Shown: positions 39,268-48,813, numbered from the stretch's first letter. The stretch: DNA of 64,000 nucleotides from Rhodobacterales bacterium (GCA_002748265.1 PDRY01000019.1:54675-118674), one strand, 5' to 3'. Notes: generated by a model not told the origin, from the letters alone. Numbers and translations: made by a program.

Positions 39268-40203
39268 GTGTTGACCCAGCCCGCCATCGAAATCACCGGC
39301 CTGCGCAAGACCTATGCCGCCTCGGGCCGCGCGCCCGCCAAGGAGGCGCTGCGCGGAGTCGATCTGAAAATCCCGCAAGGGTCGATCTTTGGCCTGCTGG
39401 GGCCGAACGGCGCGGGGAAATCGACGCTGATCAACATTCTTGCGGGGCTCGTGCGCAAAACCGACGGCAATGTGCGCATCTGGGGCTTTGATCAGGACGT
39501 GAACCCCCGCCAAAGCCGCGCCGCCATCGGCGTGATGCCGCAGGAGCTGACGCTGGATCCGTTCTTCACGCCCCGCGCGGCTCTGGATGTGCAGGCGGGG
39601 CTTTACGGCGTGCCGAAGGCGCAGCGCCGCTCGGACGAGCTGCTGGAGCTGGTCGGCCTGTCGGACAAGGCGGAGAGCTATGCGCGTTCGCTCTCGGGCG
39701 GGATGCGGCGGCGGCTGCTGCTGGCCAAGGCGCTTGTTCACAGCCCGCGCGTGCTGGTGCTTGATGAGCCGACCGCAGGCGTCGACATTGAGCTGCGCAA
39801 CATGCTCTGGGCCAATGTGCGGCGGCTCAATGAAGAGCTGGGGATGACCATCATCCTCACCACCCATTACCTCGAAGAGGCGCAGGAGATGTGCGACGAG
39901 ATCGCCATCATCAACCACGGCGAAAAGGTCGCGCAGGACAGCACCACCAACCTGCTGCACCGCATGGACCGCAAAACGCTGGTCGTGCGCTGCGAAAGCG
40001 GCGGCGCGGTGCCGCAGATGCCCGAGGGCATCACCGTGGAGCAGCGCGGCGATGGCGCCATCGCGTTCAGCTACAGCACGCGCGAGATGACCGCGGGCCG
40101 CGTGCTGGACATGGCGCGGGAGCACGGGATGAGCGTCGTGGATCTGCGCACCGAAGAGCCCGATCTTGAGGATGTCTTCCTGTCCCTGACATCGAGCCGC
40201 TAG
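39268..40203 (+). CDS. ABC transporter ATP-binding protein, YadG type
   Basis: 311 residues. Walker [12 protein letters not shown], signature [15 protein letters not shown], Walker [13 protein letters not shown] and the H-loop TTHYLEEA are present. The C-terminal ~80 residues are an extra domain common to drug or polysaccharide exporters of the DrrA/YadG group. GCAGGAG lies 5 bases before GTG 39268, which I use; TTG 39271 is adjacent. ATG 39226 lacks a ribosome site. No permease gene is next to it, so its membrane partner must be elsewhere. Confidence 0.88.
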   Translation: MLTQPAIEITGLRKTYAASGRAPAKEALRGVDLKIPQGSIFGLLGPNGAGKSTLINILAGLVRKTDGNVRIWGFDQDVNPRQSRAAIGVMPQELTLDPFFTPRAALDVQAGLYGVPKAQRRSDELLELVGLSDKAESYARSLSGGMRRRLLLAKALVHSPRVLVLDEPTAGVDIELRNMLWANVRRLNEELGMTIILTTHYLEEAQEMCDEIAIINHGEKVAQDSTTNLLHRMDRKTLVVRCESGGAVPQMPEGITVEQRGDGAIAFSYSTREMTAGRVLDMAREHGMSVVDLRTEEPDLEDVFLSLTSSR

Positions 40204-40230
40204 GGCGGATCGCAAAAATGTGTCTGCGCC

Positions 40231-40260
40231 GGGAATAATCCCTGCCGGCGCCCGTATCTC
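40231..40260 (+). promoter_or_regulatory. Candidate ECF-sigma promoter
   Basis: GGGAATAA (40231-40238) and CGTATCTC (40253-40260) are spaced by 14 bases, 42 bases upstream of the secreted-protein start. GGAATAA with a CGT-type -10 is the form recognised by several ECF sigma factors, and an ECF sigma gene is in this operon. The assignment is by eye. Confidence 0.5.
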
Positions 40261-40301
40261 TTGTGTCTGCAGCTCAGCAGGCTTTGACACAGGAGAAGAC
40301 A

Positions 40302-40694
40302 ATGACCTTCAAATCCATGGCCCTCGCCGCGCTGACGCTCGCGGTCACCACCACCTCTGTGCTGGCCGACGGCCACACCGGCGCCCCGGCTGTCACCGGG
40401 CAGTTCCGCGACCAGACCTACCTGATGGATGCCAACAAGATGACGCTCTACACCTTCGACAAGGACGAGCGCGGCCTGTCCAACTGCTACGACGATTGCG
40501 CCGCCAAATGGCCGCCGCTCGCGGGCGATGCTGGCATGGACCTGCCCCGCAATTACAGCCTGATCGAGCGCAAGGACGGCACCCAGCAGATTGCCTACAA
40601 AGGTCAGCCGCTCTACCTGTGGTTCCAGGATCAAAAACCCGGCGACATGACCGGCGATGGCGTCAAAGGCGTGTGGCACACGGCGCACCCCTAA
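40302..40694 (+). CDS. Secreted COG4315-type repeat protein
   Basis: 130 residues. A Sec signal peptide (MTFKSMALAALTLAVTTTSVLA) is followed by two copies of a short unit: TYLMDANKMTLYTFDKDERGLSNCYDDCA and a second around YKGQPLYLWFQDQKPGDM. This is the YxxxGxTLYxF-type repeat of COG4315, a periplasmic protein group often found beside ECF sigma/anti-sigma pairs. The function is unknown; the two Cys may form a disulfide or bind a cofactor. AGGAG lies before ATG 40302. Confidence 0.85.
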   Translation: MTFKSMALAALTLAVTTTSVLADGHTGAPAVTGQFRDQTYLMDANKMTLYTFDKDERGLSNCYDDCAAKWPPLAGDAGMDLPRNYSLIERKDGTQQIAYKGQPLYLWFQDQKPGDMTGDGVKGVWHTAHP

Positions 40695-40703
40695 TGGGAA
40701 GGC

Positions 40704-40733
40704 ATCGGGGATGGTGTCCAGGCCATCCCCGAT
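40704..40733 (+). promoter_or_regulatory. 11-bp hairpin between the secreted-protein and sigma genes
   Basis: ATCGGGGATGG (40704-40714) and CCATCCCCGAT (40723-40733) are exact reverse complements with an 8-base loop. It begins 9 bases after the upstream stop and ends 8 bases before the sigma-factor ATG. No T-run follows, so it may lower expression of the sigma gene or stabilise the upstream mRNA. Confidence 0.55.
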
Positions 40734-40741
40734 AACGCATC

Positions 40742-41251
40742 ATGATACAGTCCTTTGAAGCCCAACTCGAAAGCGCCATGCCCGATCTGTGGCGCTACGC
40801 CTGGTCGCTGACCCGCGACCGCGATGCCGCCGATGATCTGGTTCAGGATTGCGTGGAGCGCGCCTTGCGCAAGCGCCTCTTGTGGATCCCGGGGCGGCCT
40901 CTGAAGCCGTGGCTCACCAAGATGCTGCTCAACCTTTTTCGCGACCGGTGGCGACGCGACAGCCGCGCCCCGATGGTCGAACTGGACCAGATTGCGGATC
41001 TGGCCGCCCATAGCAGCACCGTCGAAGAGCGGCTAGAGATCAAGGCGATCTGGAAGTCGCTTGAAAAAGTGCCCCAGGATCAACGCGAGGCCCTGTTGGC
41101 CGTCGTCATCGCGGGGCTGAGCTACAAGGAAGCCGCTGCGGCGCTTGGCATACCGCAAGGCACTCTGATGTCGCGCATCTCGCGCGCGCGCAGTAAACTG
41201 AAGACCGAAATGGACGCATCCGCCGTCACCAAGATCAGGAGCGTGAAATGA
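40742..41251 (+). CDS. ECF-type RNA polymerase sigma factor
   Basis: 169 residues. Region 2 (about residues 10-75) has DAADDLVQDCVERAL, and region 4 (about 105-155) has SYKEAAAALGIPQGTLMSRISRARSKL, a sigma-4 helix-turn-helix. There is no sigma 1.1 or 3 region, which defines the ECF class. Its last four bases ATGA overlap the anti-sigma start, the usual coupling. It probably drives the candidate promoter at 40231. Confidence 0.94.
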   Translation: MIQSFEAQLESAMPDLWRYAWSLTRDRDAADDLVQDCVERALRKRLLWIPGRPLKPWLTKMLLNLFRDRWRRDSRAPMVELDQIADLAAHSSTVEERLEIKAIWKSLEKVPQDQREALLAVVIAGLSYKEAAAALGIPQGTLMSRISRARSKLKTEMDASAVTKIRSVK

Positions 41252-41994
41252 CTCTGACCCCAGCCACGGATGAGCTGCTTCAGCGCAGCATCGACGGCGC
41301 GCTGACCGATGAGGACCGCGCGCGCCTGGAAGACCACCTGGCCAAACACCCCGAAGACGCCGCGCGCCTGCGCGAGATGCGTCGCCATACCGACATGCTG
41401 GCCTCCTCGGTTCCCGAGCCGTCCGCCGCCCATCTGCGCGCCCTGCGCGATCGCGCGCGGCCCGCGCCCAGCCCCGCGCTGCGCATCGCCGCGTCGATCG
41501 GAATCTTTGCGCTCGGCGTCGGATTTGCTCAGCTGATCCCGGCTGCACGCGGTGGCAACGCAGGCGATATGGCTCAGTTTGCGCAACATGCCCAAGCGGC
41601 CCACGCGCTCTATGTCAGCGAAGTGCTGCACCCCGTCGAGGTCGCCGCAACAGAGCGCGATCACCTGCAAAGCTGGCTGTCGAACCGGCTGGGCGCCGCG
41701 ATCATCGCGCCAGAGCTGAACGGAACCGGCTACAGCCTGATCGGTGGGCGCCTTCTGCCCGCAGGTGATCAGGCCACCGCGCTGTTCATGTATGAAAACG
41801 CCGAAGGCGACCGCCTGAGCCTGCTGGCCACCCATGGCGTGGGTCAGGCGGATAGATCGTTCCGCTTCCAGGACGAGGACGGGTTCCTGACCGTCACCTG
41901 GCAGGACGGCCCATGGCGCTATTCGCTGGTCGGTCAGCGGCCACGCGAGGACATGGACGGCATAGCGCGCATGATCCACGGGCAGTTGATCTGA
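41248..41994 (+). CDS. Anti-sigma factor (membrane-bound)
   Basis: 248 residues. The N-terminal ~60 residues (LQRSIDGALTDEDRARLEDHLAKHP) are of the anti-sigma type that holds an ECF factor, but lack the HxxxCxxC zinc motif. A single membrane helix at about residues 72-92 (PALRIAASIGIFALGVGFAQLI) is followed by a ~150-residue periplasmic domain. This topology suggests it senses an envelope signal, possibly linked to the secreted COG4315 protein. Confidence 0.88.
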   Translation: MTLTPATDELLQRSIDGALTDEDRARLEDHLAKHPEDAARLREMRRHTDMLASSVPEPSAAHLRALRDRARPAPSPALRIAASIGIFALGVGFAQLIPAARGGNAGDMAQFAQHAQAAHALYVSEVLHPVEVAATERDHLQSWLSNRLGAAIIAPELNGTGYSLIGGRLLPAGDQATALFMYENAEGDRLSLLATHGVGQADRSFRFQDEDGFLTVTWQDGPWRYSLVGQRPREDMDGIARMIHGQLI

Positions 41995-42039
41995 ACCGGA
42001 CGCGGCGCGCCCGTGATCACGGCGCACCGCTGACAGTGG

Positions 42040-42483
42040 TTATTCCATCGCGCGGATCATATCGACGCGGGTGCCGTGCCGCCCGCCTTCGAATTCCGCG
42101 TCCAGGAACGCGTCGACGATGGCAAGCGCAAGCCCCTCGCCCACCACGCGGGCGCCCAGCGACAGGATGTTCGCATCGTTGTGCTGCCGGATCATACGGG
42201 CGGAGAATTCATCCGAGCAGACCCCGCAGCGGATGCCCTTCACCTTATTGGCGGCCATCATGATCCCCTGCCCGGTCCCACACAGGATGATGCCCAAGGC
42301 GCAGTCCCCGGACGCGACGCGTTCAGCGGCGGCTTGCCCGTGGGCGGGGTAATGCGTGCTTTCGGGTGTCTGGGGGCCGATGTCCACGGCCTCATACCCC
42401 TTGTCGGTGATATGCTTGGCAATGGCGCGGCGCAGGTCGATGGCGGCGTGGTCGCTGGAGAGGACGATGCGAGTGCTGGTCAT
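42040..42483 (-). CDS. rpiB: Ribose-5-phosphate isomerase B
   Basis: 147 residues. The N-terminal SSDHAAIDLRRAI and the CGTGQGIMMAANK loop with the catalytic Cys are diagnostic of RpiB/LacAB. It interconverts ribose 5-phosphate and ribulose 5-phosphate. ATG 42483 gives the standard length; the longer frame upstream has no similarity. A rare variant in this family acts on erythrose or other phosphopentoses, which cannot be excluded. Confidence 0.95.
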   Translation of the reverse strand: MTSTRIVLSSDHAAIDLRRAIAKHITDKGYEAVDIGPQTPESTHYPAHGQAAAERVASGDCALGIILCGTGQGIMMAANKVKGIRCGVCSDEFSARMIRQHNDANILSLGARVVGEGLALAIVDAFLDAEFEGGRHGTRVDMIRAME

Positions 42484-42571
42484 GGAAGCATCCCAGGTTG
42501 GAGGTGTTGGCAGGCACCTAGCACAAACGCGGAAGGTTGGGGAACCGCGCAAGACAGGTCGCTCCGGTCGA

Positions 42572-42600
42572 TTGACGCACAAAACCACATAAGTTATGTT
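42572..42600 (+). promoter_or_regulatory. Sigma-70 promoter overlapped by a TetR-type operator
   Basis: A -35 box TTGACG (42572-42577), a 17-base spacer and a -10 box TATGTT (42595-42600) precede the methyltransferase gene by 32 bases. A palindrome ACATAAGTTATGT (42587-42599) with one central base spans the -10 box. TetR proteins usually bind such short palindromes, and a TetR gene is the second gene of this operon, so autoregulation is likely. Confidence 0.65.
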
Positions 42601-42631
42601 TTTTATAAATTATTATTTTACGGTGATTCCC

Positions 42632-43075
42632 ATGCGCCACCTCCTGCCTCCGCACCTGTTCTTGTTATCGCTGATCGCGTTGGCGCTGCCTTGGGCCGTG
42701 TCTCCGGAACGGCCCGCATTGCCTGTCGGGAACATCGTGCTTTCAGTCGCCTCGCTGGTGCTGGGGGTGGGATGGCTCGCTTGGGCAAGGATGCATTTTC
42801 TGCGCAAGGACGCCGAGATCATGACTTTCGGAGACCCGCGCGCATTGGTCGAAGATGGGCCGTTCCGCTTTAGCCGCAACCCCATGTATCTGGGCTTCCT
42901 GCTGATCCTCGTGAGCGCAGCTTTCCTGCTGAACAACTGGCTGGCGATCTTGCCGCCGCTGGTCTTTTGGCTGGCATCCGCCTTCTGGTATATCCCGTTC
43001 GAGGAACGCGCTTTGCGCGATGCTTTCGGCCCCGCGTATGACGATTACGCGCACAAGACTCGGCGGTGGATCTGA
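42632..43075 (+). CDS. Isoprenylcysteine/phospholipid carboxyl methyltransferase-like membrane protein
   Basis: 147 residues with about four hydrophobic segments. The motif DGPFRFSRNPMYLGFLL is the SAM-binding signature of the ICMT/PEMT (phospholipid methyltransferase) group. The natural substrate is unknown: bacterial members can methylate lipids or small molecules. It starts at ATG 42632; an in-frame ATG at 42596 lies inside the promoter region. Its stop is directly followed by the tetR gene, so both form an operon with the operator at 42587. Confidence 0.86.
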   Translation: MRHLLPPHLFLLSLIALALPWAVSPERPALPVGNIVLSVASLVLGVGWLAWARMHFLRKDAEIMTFGDPRALVEDGPFRFSRNPMYLGFLLILVSAAFLLNNWLAILPPLVFWLASAFWYIPFEERALRDAFGPAYDDYAHKTRRWI

Positions 43076-43651
43076 ATGGCCCGACCAAAGATTGACCAGG
43101 ATGAAGTCCGGTTTCGATTGCTGAACGAAGCTGAAAAGCTGCTTTCGGAAACCAATGGACGCCGTCTGGTTCTGTCTGAAATCGCGGATCGCATTGGGTT
43201 CTCTCAGCCCTATATCCACAAGTTCTTTGCGACGAAATCCGATCTCGTTCGCGCACTGGCCCGCAGGTGGTTCGATGCGGTGGAAAACGTCTCCGCCAAC
43301 GCGTTGACCGCCGATGCCCCCGTCCCCGAACGGCTCGAGATGTGGCTGCTCGGCATGCTGCGGATCAAGCGGGACCGCTACGACGCGGACCCCGCGCTGT
43401 TCGACGCCTACATGCATCTGGCCGCTGATCACCCCGATCTGATCTCCGCACATACGGATCGTCTGCGCCAGGATCTGACCCAAATCCTGTCGGACTGCGT
43501 GCCTTCTGCCGAACTGGCCGCAACGGTCGAACTGGTCGAAGACGCGACAGCGCTGTTTCGCATCCCGCAAAACATCGCCCGCTACCGAGCATCCGTGACA
43601 GATCGCAGGGCCCGCGCGGTGCTGGAGCTGATCAAACCCCGCTTGCCATGA
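43076..43651 (+). CDS. TetR family transcriptional regulator
   Basis: 191 residues. The N-terminal helix-turn-helix (residues ~5-50: LVLSEIADRIGFSQPYIHKFFATKSDLV) is typical of TetR. The C-terminal ligand and dimer domain has no recognisable subfamily signature. It begins on the base after the methyltransferase stop, and the operon promoter carries a palindrome, so it probably represses its own operon. A GntR or other family is excluded by the HTH order. Confidence 0.93.
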   Translation: MARPKIDQDEVRFRLLNEAEKLLSETNGRRLVLSEIADRIGFSQPYIHKFFATKSDLVRALARRWFDAVENVSANALTADAPVPERLEMWLLGMLRIKRDRYDADPALFDAYMHLAADHPDLISAHTDRLRQDLTQILSDCVPSAELAATVELVEDATALFRIPQNIARYRASVTDRRARAVLELIKPRLP

Positions 43652-43680
43652 AATCGGCAGGCACGGCCCGGACGAGGGCC

Positions 43681-45255
43681 TTACAGCCCGCCGTCCAATG
43701 CCGTTTCAATCAGCGCCACGGTCTCATCCACGCCGTAAAGCGCGATGAAGCCGCCAAAGCGCGGACCTTGGTCGGCGCCCAGAAGCACCTGATACAAAGC
43801 CTTGAACCAGTCGCGCAGCGGCTCGAACCCGTGCTCTTTGCCGACAGCAAAGACCATGCTCTGCAGCTCTTCGGCGTCTAGCCCGCCGTCCCAGCCACGC
43901 AGGCGCTGCGCGAGGTCTTCCATGGCGGCGCGTTCGCGGTCATCCGGAGCGCGGTAGGTCTTTTCGGGCTTCACGAAGTCATTGTAGTAGCGCACGGCGA
44001 ACCCGGCGGCGGCGTCCAGATCGGGATGCGTCTCCGGCGAGGCCTCAGGCGCATATCTCTGGATAAAGCCCCACATCTTGTCTTTGTCTTCCGCCGAAGA
44101 CACGGAGGCGAGGTTCAGCAGCATCGCGAAGGGCACGACCAAGTTCGAGCTGGGCACGTTGTGCCCGTGAAGGTGGAACACCGGATTGGCCAGCCGCTGC
44201 TTTTCATCCTGATCGGCATAGCCGCGCAATTGCTGGTGGTATTCATCCACCGCTTTCGGGATCACGTCGAAATGCAGACGCTTGGCCGTCTTCGGCTTCT
44301 GGAACATGAAGTATTGCAGGCTCTCGGGCGCGGCATAGGACAGCCACTCCTCCATGGAGATACCGTTGCCCTTGGACTTGGAGATCTTCTTGCCCTCTTC
44401 ATCGTTGAAGAGTTCATAGATCAGCGTCTCGGGCGGGCGCTTGCCCAAAGCGCGGCAGATCTTGCTGGCCTGCGTGACCGAATCGATCAGGTCCTTGCCG
44501 GACATCTCGTAATCGACGCCCAGAGCGGCCCAGCGCATGGCCCAGTCGGGCTTCCACTGCATTTTCACGTGGCCGCCGGTGACGGGGATTTCGATACGCT
44601 CGCCGTCGGGTTCTTCGTAGACGATCGTGCCCTTCTCCACGTTCCGCTCCAGCGTCGGAACCTGAAGCACGTGTCCGGTTTTCGGACTGACGGGCAGGAA
44701 GCAGGAATAGGTCGCCTGACGTTCGGCCCCAAGCGTGGGCAGCATGATCTTCTGGATGTCGTCGAACCGCTCAAGCGCGGTCAGAAGCATCTCATCGAAG
44801 CGGCCGGAGGTGTAGTATTCCGTCGAACTGGCGAATTCATATTCGAACCCGTAGCTGTCGAGAAAATCCCGCAGCCGGGCGTTGTTATGCGCGCCAAAGC
44901 TGTCATGGGTACCGAACGGGTCGCGCACCTTGGTCAGCGGCAGGTTCAGATCCTCAGCCATCTGCTCCTGGTTGGGGACGTTGCCGGGCACCTTGCGCAG
45001 CCCGTCCATGTCATCCGAGAAACAGATCAGCTTGGTCGGGATGTCAGACAGAATCTCGAACGCCCGGCGCACCATGGTGGTACGGGCGACTTCCCCGAAG
45101 GTGCCGATATGGGGCAGGCCCGAGGGGCCATAGCCTGTCTCAAACAGGACATAGCCCTTATCAGGGGTCTTATCCCCGATCCGTTTGAGCAAACGGCGGG
45201 CTTCTTCAAAGGGCCAGGCCTTGGAGCTCATCGCGGTGTCGCGCAGATCGGTCAT
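43681..45255 (-). CDS. lysS: Lysine-tRNA ligase, class I
   Basis: 524 residues. The class I signature motifs are PSGLPHIGT (HIGH type) and KISKSKGNG (KMSKS type). This is the archaeal-type LysRS present in most alphaproteobacteria instead of class II. The start is ATG 45255 (MTDLRD), since GAGGATCC lies upstream; ATG 45231 is a later alternative. It converges with tetR and diverges from the GNAT gene across a hairpin repeat. Confidence 0.96.
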   Translation of the reverse strand: MTDLRDTAMSSKAWPFEEARRLLKRIGDKTPDKGYVLFETGYGPSGLPHIGTFGEVARTTMVRRAFEILSDIPTKLICFSDDMDGLRKVPGNVPNQEQMAEDLNLPLTKVRDPFGTHDSFGAHNNARLRDFLDSYGFEYEFASSTEYYTSGRFDEMLLTALERFDDIQKIMLPTLGAERQATYSCFLPVSPKTGHVLQVPTLERNVEKGTIVYEEPDGERIEIPVTGGHVKMQWKPDWAMRWAALGVDYEMSGKDLIDSVTQASKICRALGKRPPETLIYELFNDEEGKKISKSKGNGISMEEWLSYAAPESLQYFMFQKPKTAKRLHFDVIPKAVDEYHQQLRGYADQDEKQRLANPVFHLHGHNVPSSNLVVPFAMLLNLASVSSAEDKDKMWGFIQRYAPEASPETHPDLDAAAGFAVRYYNDFVKPEKTYRAPDDRERAAMEDLAQRLRGWDGGLDAEELQSMVFAVGKEHGFEPLRDWFKALYQVLLGADQGPRFGGFIALYGVDETVALIETALDGGL

Positions 45256-45325
45256 TCGGGATCCTCGGGGGTTTTGTGACTGGCGCTGCTCTACGATGTG
45301 CGGGCGCCAAAGGCCAGAGGGGCTT

Positions 45326-45389
45326 GGGGGCTCTGCCCCCGTCCCTTCGGGACTCCCCCGAGGTATTTGGGACAAATAAGAAGGGACAA
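45326..45389. repeat. Dispersed hairpin repeat, copy C (lysS-GNAT gap)
   Basis: GGGGGCTCTGCCCCC (45326-45340) is followed by a second hairpin GTCCCTTCGGGAC (45341-45353) and then CCCCCGAGGTATTTGGGACAAATAAG. The hairpin is identical to copy B, and the AGGTATTT(N)ACAAATAAG core also matches copies A and D. Confidence 0.7.
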
Positions 45390-45403
45390 GGCACGGGGGA
45401 TCC

Positions 45404-45832
45404 ATGGAACGGTTCGCGACAGAAGGCGATGCGGCGGAGCTGGTGGCGCTCTTTCGGCATTTATCGTCACAAGACCACCCCGGAACGGAAGCGCAGGCCG
45501 CAGCCATGCTGCGCCAGCTGGCCCTGTGGCCGGGCAGCGGCGTGGTGGTGGCGGGCGATCCGATTGCGGCGTCCTGCACATTGATCGTGGCGCCGAACCT
45601 GAGCCGGGGCGGGCAGCCTTGGGCCCTGATTGAAAACGTCGTCACGTCCCCGTCGCAGAGGCGGCAGGGACTTGGGCATGCTGTGTTGCGGTTTGCGATC
45701 GAGCGAGCGTGGGAGGCCGGGTGCTACAAGGTCATGCTGATGACCGGACGCAGCGATCCGGGGATCCACGCGTTCTATGAGGGCGCGGGGTTTGCGCAGA
45801 GCAAGACCGGGTTTCAGATCCGGCGGCGCTGA
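45404..45832 (+). CDS. GNAT family N-acetyltransferase
   Basis: 142 residues. The acetyl-CoA motif RRQGLGHAVLRFAI (Q/R-x-x-G-x-G/A) sits near residues 84-97. The segment after it, CYKVMLMTGRSDPGIHAFYEGAGF, is the common C-terminal strand and Tyr of these enzymes. The substrate is not predictable. GGGGGATCC precedes the ATG. It lies between lysS and gcvP, converging on the latter. Confidence 0.9.
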   Translation: MERFATEGDAAELVALFRHLSSQDHPGTEAQAAAMLRQLALWPGSGVVVAGDPIAASCTLIVAPNLSRGGQPWALIENVVTSPSQRRQGLGHAVLRFAIERAWEAGCYKVMLMTGRSDPGIHAFYEGAGFAQSKTGFQIRRR

Positions 45833-45853
45833 CGGGCGCCGCCGGTCTGTGGG

Positions 45854-48706
45854 CTATTCCGCCGCGTAGTCTTCCATGGGCGGGCAGATGCAGACCAGGT
45901 TCCGATCCCCATAGGCGTTGTCCACGCGGTTCACGGGCGGCCAATATTTGTCCACGCGGAACGATCCCGGCGGGAAGCAGCCCTGTTCGCGGGAATAGGG
46001 GCGATCCCAGTCTCCGACCAGATCGTGCACCGTGTGGGGCGCATGGGCCAGCGGGCTGTCCTCGTGGGAGATCTTGCCCTCTTCGATGGCGCGGATTTCG
46101 TCGCGAATGGCGATCATGGCGTCAACGAAGCGGTCCAGTTCCGCCTTGGTTTCCGATTCGGTCGGCTCCACCATCAGCGTGCCCGCCACGGGCCAGCTCA
46201 TCGTGGGGGCGTGGAAGCCCGCATCCATCAGGCGTTTGGCGATGTCATCCACGGTGACTCCGGCGCTTTCGGCAAAGGGACGGGTGTCGAGGATGCATTC
46301 GTGGGCCACGCGCCCGTCATCGCCTTTGTAGAGCACGTCGAAATGGCCTTCGAGCCGTTTGGCGATGTAGTTGGCGTTGAGGATCGCGACCTTGGTGGCT
46401 TGGGTCAGGCCGTCCCCGCCCATCATTTCGATATAAGCGTAGGAAATCGCCAGGATCGACGCAGAGCCATAGGGCGCCGCCGAAACCGGGCCTTCGCTGC
46501 CCAGTTCAGGATGGCCGGGCAGGTGCGGAACCAGGTGGGCTTTGACCCCGATCGGACCCATGCCGGGGCCGCCGCCGCCATGGGGGATGGCGAAGGTCTT
46601 GTGCAGGTTCAGGTGGCTGACATCACCGCCTAGGTCTCCGGGCCGCGAGAGGCCCACCATGGCGTTCATGTTGGCGCCGTCGATATAGACCTGCCCGCCA
46701 TTGTCATGGATGATCTGGCAAACCTCTTTCACCGTTTCCTCGAACACGCCATGGGTCGAGGGGTAGGTGATCATGCAGCCGGCCAGATTGTCCTTGTGCT
46801 GTTCGGCCTTGGCGCGGAAATCGTCCAGGTCGATGTCGCCGCGGTCGGTGTCCTTCACCGGCACGACCTTCCAGCCGACCATGGAGGCCGAGGCCGGGTT
46901 CGTCCCGTGGGCATTCATCGGGATCAGGCAGACATTGCGGTGCCCTTCGCCGCGCGCCTCATGGTAGGCCGCGATGGTCAGCAGGCCCGCATATTCGCCC
47001 TGCGCGCCCGAATTGGGCTGCATCGAAAACCCGTCATAACCCGTGACATCGCACAGCTTGTCTTCGAGCACGCGCATCATATTTGCATAGCCCTGCGCCT
47101 GATCGGCAGGCACAAAAGGATGCAGAGCACCGAATTCCGGCCAGCTCACCGGCATCATTTCCGCAGCCGCGTTCAGCTTCATGGTGCAGGAGCCCAGCGG
47201 GATCATCGCCCGATCCAGGGCCAGATCGCGATCCGCGAGACGGCGCATGTAGCGCATCATTTCCGTCTCAGCCCGGTTCATGTGGAACACGCCGTGCTGA
47301 AGATAGGCGCTCGCGCGCAGGAGGGCGTCGGGCAGGCGGTAAGTGGCGGTTTCATCCCCGGCGCCGTCGTCCTTGCGGTCGATCCCGAAGGCGGACCAGA
47401 TCGCTTCGGTATGCTCGCGGCGGACGGTTTCGTCGTAGGAGATGCCGATGCGATCATCGCCGACCTTGCGCAGGTTGATCCCGTTGGCGCGGGCGCGCTC
47501 GAGGATCACGCTTTGCCAGTAGCCGACCTTCACGGTCACGGTGTCAAAGAAGGCCTTGGGGGCAATCTCGAACCCGGCCTCTTCCAGCCCCTCGACCAGC
47601 CGCACCATCTTGCGGTGGATGCGCTGCGCGATCGCCTTGAGCCCCTCGGGGCCGTGATAGACCGCATAGAACCCGGCCATGACCGCCAGCAGAGCCTGCG
47701 CGGTGCAGACATTCGACGTCGCTTTTTCGCGGCGGATATGCTGCTCACGGGTCTGCAGGGACAGCCGGTAGGCCTTGTTTCCGCGCGCATCGACGGACAC
47801 GCCGACGATCCGCCCCGGCATCGACCGCTTCAGGGCATCAGTGCAGGCCATGTAGGCGGCATGCGGGCCGCCATAGCCCATGGGCACACCGAACCGCTGG
47901 GTAGAGCCAACGGCGATGTCAGCCCCCATGGCACCGGGCTCCTTGAGCAAGGTCAGCGCCATCGGATCCGCCGCCACGACGGCAATGGCCTTGGCCTCAT
48001 GCAGAGCCGCACATTGGGTCGAGAAATCTTCGACCAGCCCGTAAGAACCCGGATACTGGAAGATCGCGCCGAACACCTCTTCGGGTTTCAGATCATCAAC
48101 GGGGCAACCGACGATCACCTCGATCCCCAACGGTTTGGCGCGGGTCTGGATCACGGCGATGTTCTGCGGATGGCAGTCCTCATCGACAAAGAACGCCTTG
48201 GCCTTAGACTTGGCCCCGCGCTGCGCCATGGTCATCGCTTCGGCACAAGCCGTCGATTCGTCCAGCAGAGACGCGTTCGCGATCGGCAGGCCCGTCAGGT
48301 CGCTGACCATGGTCTGGAAGTTCAGCAGAGCCTCAAGCCGCCCCTGGCTGATTTCCGGCTGATAGGGCGTGTAAGCCGTGTACCAGGCGGGGTTTTCAAA
48401 GATATTGCGCAAGATCGCAGGCGGCGTGACCGTGCCGTGATAGCCCTGCCCGATCAGGCTGGTCATCACGGTGTTCTGCTTCGCGATCTGCCGCATGTGG
48501 TGCAGCAACCCATGTTCCGACCGGGCCTTTCCAAAGCTCAGATCCTCGGCGGCGCGGATCCCCTGCGGCACGGTCTGCACGATCAGCTCCTCCAGATCGC
48601 TTGCGCCGACCACCTCAAGCATCCCCTCCATTTCCTGGGGGGACGGGCCGATATGGCGCCGGTTGGCGAAGTCATAGGGAAGGTATTCGGTGGGCGTGAA
48701 GGGCAT
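45854..48706 (-). CDS. gcvP: Glycine dehydrogenase (aminomethyl-transferring), P-protein
   Basis: 950 residues, a single chain holding both halves of the P-protein. The PLP Lys lies in [20 protein letters not shown] of the C-terminal half. The N-terminal half begins with the typical [14 protein letters not shown]. It decarboxylates glycine and passes the aminomethyl group to the lipoyl arm of GcvH. It is the third gene of gcvT-gcvH-gcvP, and a copy of the hairpin repeat sits between gcvH and it. Confidence 0.97.
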   Translation of the reverse strand: MPFTPTEYLPYDFANRRHIGPSPQEMEGMLEVVGASDLEELIVQTVPQGIRAAEDLSFGKARSEHGLLHHMRQIAKQNTVMTSLIGQGYHGTVTPPAILRNIFENPAWYTAYTPYQPEISQGRLEALLNFQTMVSDLTGLPIANASLLDESTACAEAMTMAQRGAKSKAKAFFVDEDCHPQNIAVIQTRAKPLGIEVIVGCPVDDLKPEEVFGAIFQYPGSYGLVEDFSTQCAALHEAKAIAVVAADPMALTLLKEPGAMGADIAVGSTQRFGVPMGYGGPHAAYMACTDALKRSMPGRIVGVSVDARGNKAYRLSLQTREQHIRREKATSNVCTAQALLAVMAGFYAVYHGPEGLKAIAQRIHRKMVRLVEGLEEAGFEIAPKAFFDTVTVKVGYWQSVILERARANGINLRKVGDDRIGISYDETVRREHTEAIWSAFGIDRKDDGAGDETATYRLPDALLRASAYLQHGVFHMNRAETEMMRYMRRLADRDLALDRAMIPLGSCTMKLNAAAEMMPVSWPEFGALHPFVPADQAQGYANMMRVLEDKLCDVTGYDGFSMQPNSGAQGEYAGLLTIAAYHEARGEGHRNVCLIPMNAHGTNPASASMVGWKVVPVKDTDRGDIDLDDFRAKAEQHKDNLAGCMITYPSTHGVFEETVKEVCQIIHDNGGQVYIDGANMNAMVGLSRPGDLGGDVSHLNLHKTFAIPHGGGGPGMGPIGVKAHLVPHLPGHPELGSEGPVSAAPYGSASILAISYAYIEMMGGDGLTQATKVAILNANYIAKRLEGHFDVLYKGDDGRVAHECILDTRPFAESAGVTVDDIAKRLMDAGFHAPTMSWPVAGTLMVEPTESETKAELDRFVDAMIAIRDEIRAIEEGKISHEDSPLAHAPHTVHDLVGDWDRPYSREQGCFPPGSFRVDKYWPPVNRVDNAYGDRNLVCICPPMEDYAAE

Positions 48707-48735
48707 GAGAGGCTCCGCTCAAGGGTTCAACGCAA

Positions 48736-48806
48736 AGGGGCGGCGCGCACCGCCCCTCTTCTTATTTGTCAAAATACCTGCGCCGCAGGCATTCGCCCGC
48801 AGGGCG
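48736..48806. repeat. Dispersed hairpin repeat, copy D (gcvH-gcvP gap)
   Basis: GGGGCGGCGCGCACCGCCCC is followed by CTTCTTATTTGTCAAAATACCT and a hairpin GCCGCAGGCATTCGCCCGCAGGG. Read on the minus strand it contains AGGTATTTTGACAAATAAGAAG, which is the same core as copies A and C. It lies inside the gcv operon, so it cannot be a full terminator there. Confidence 0.55.
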
Positions 48807-48813
48807 GATCAGA

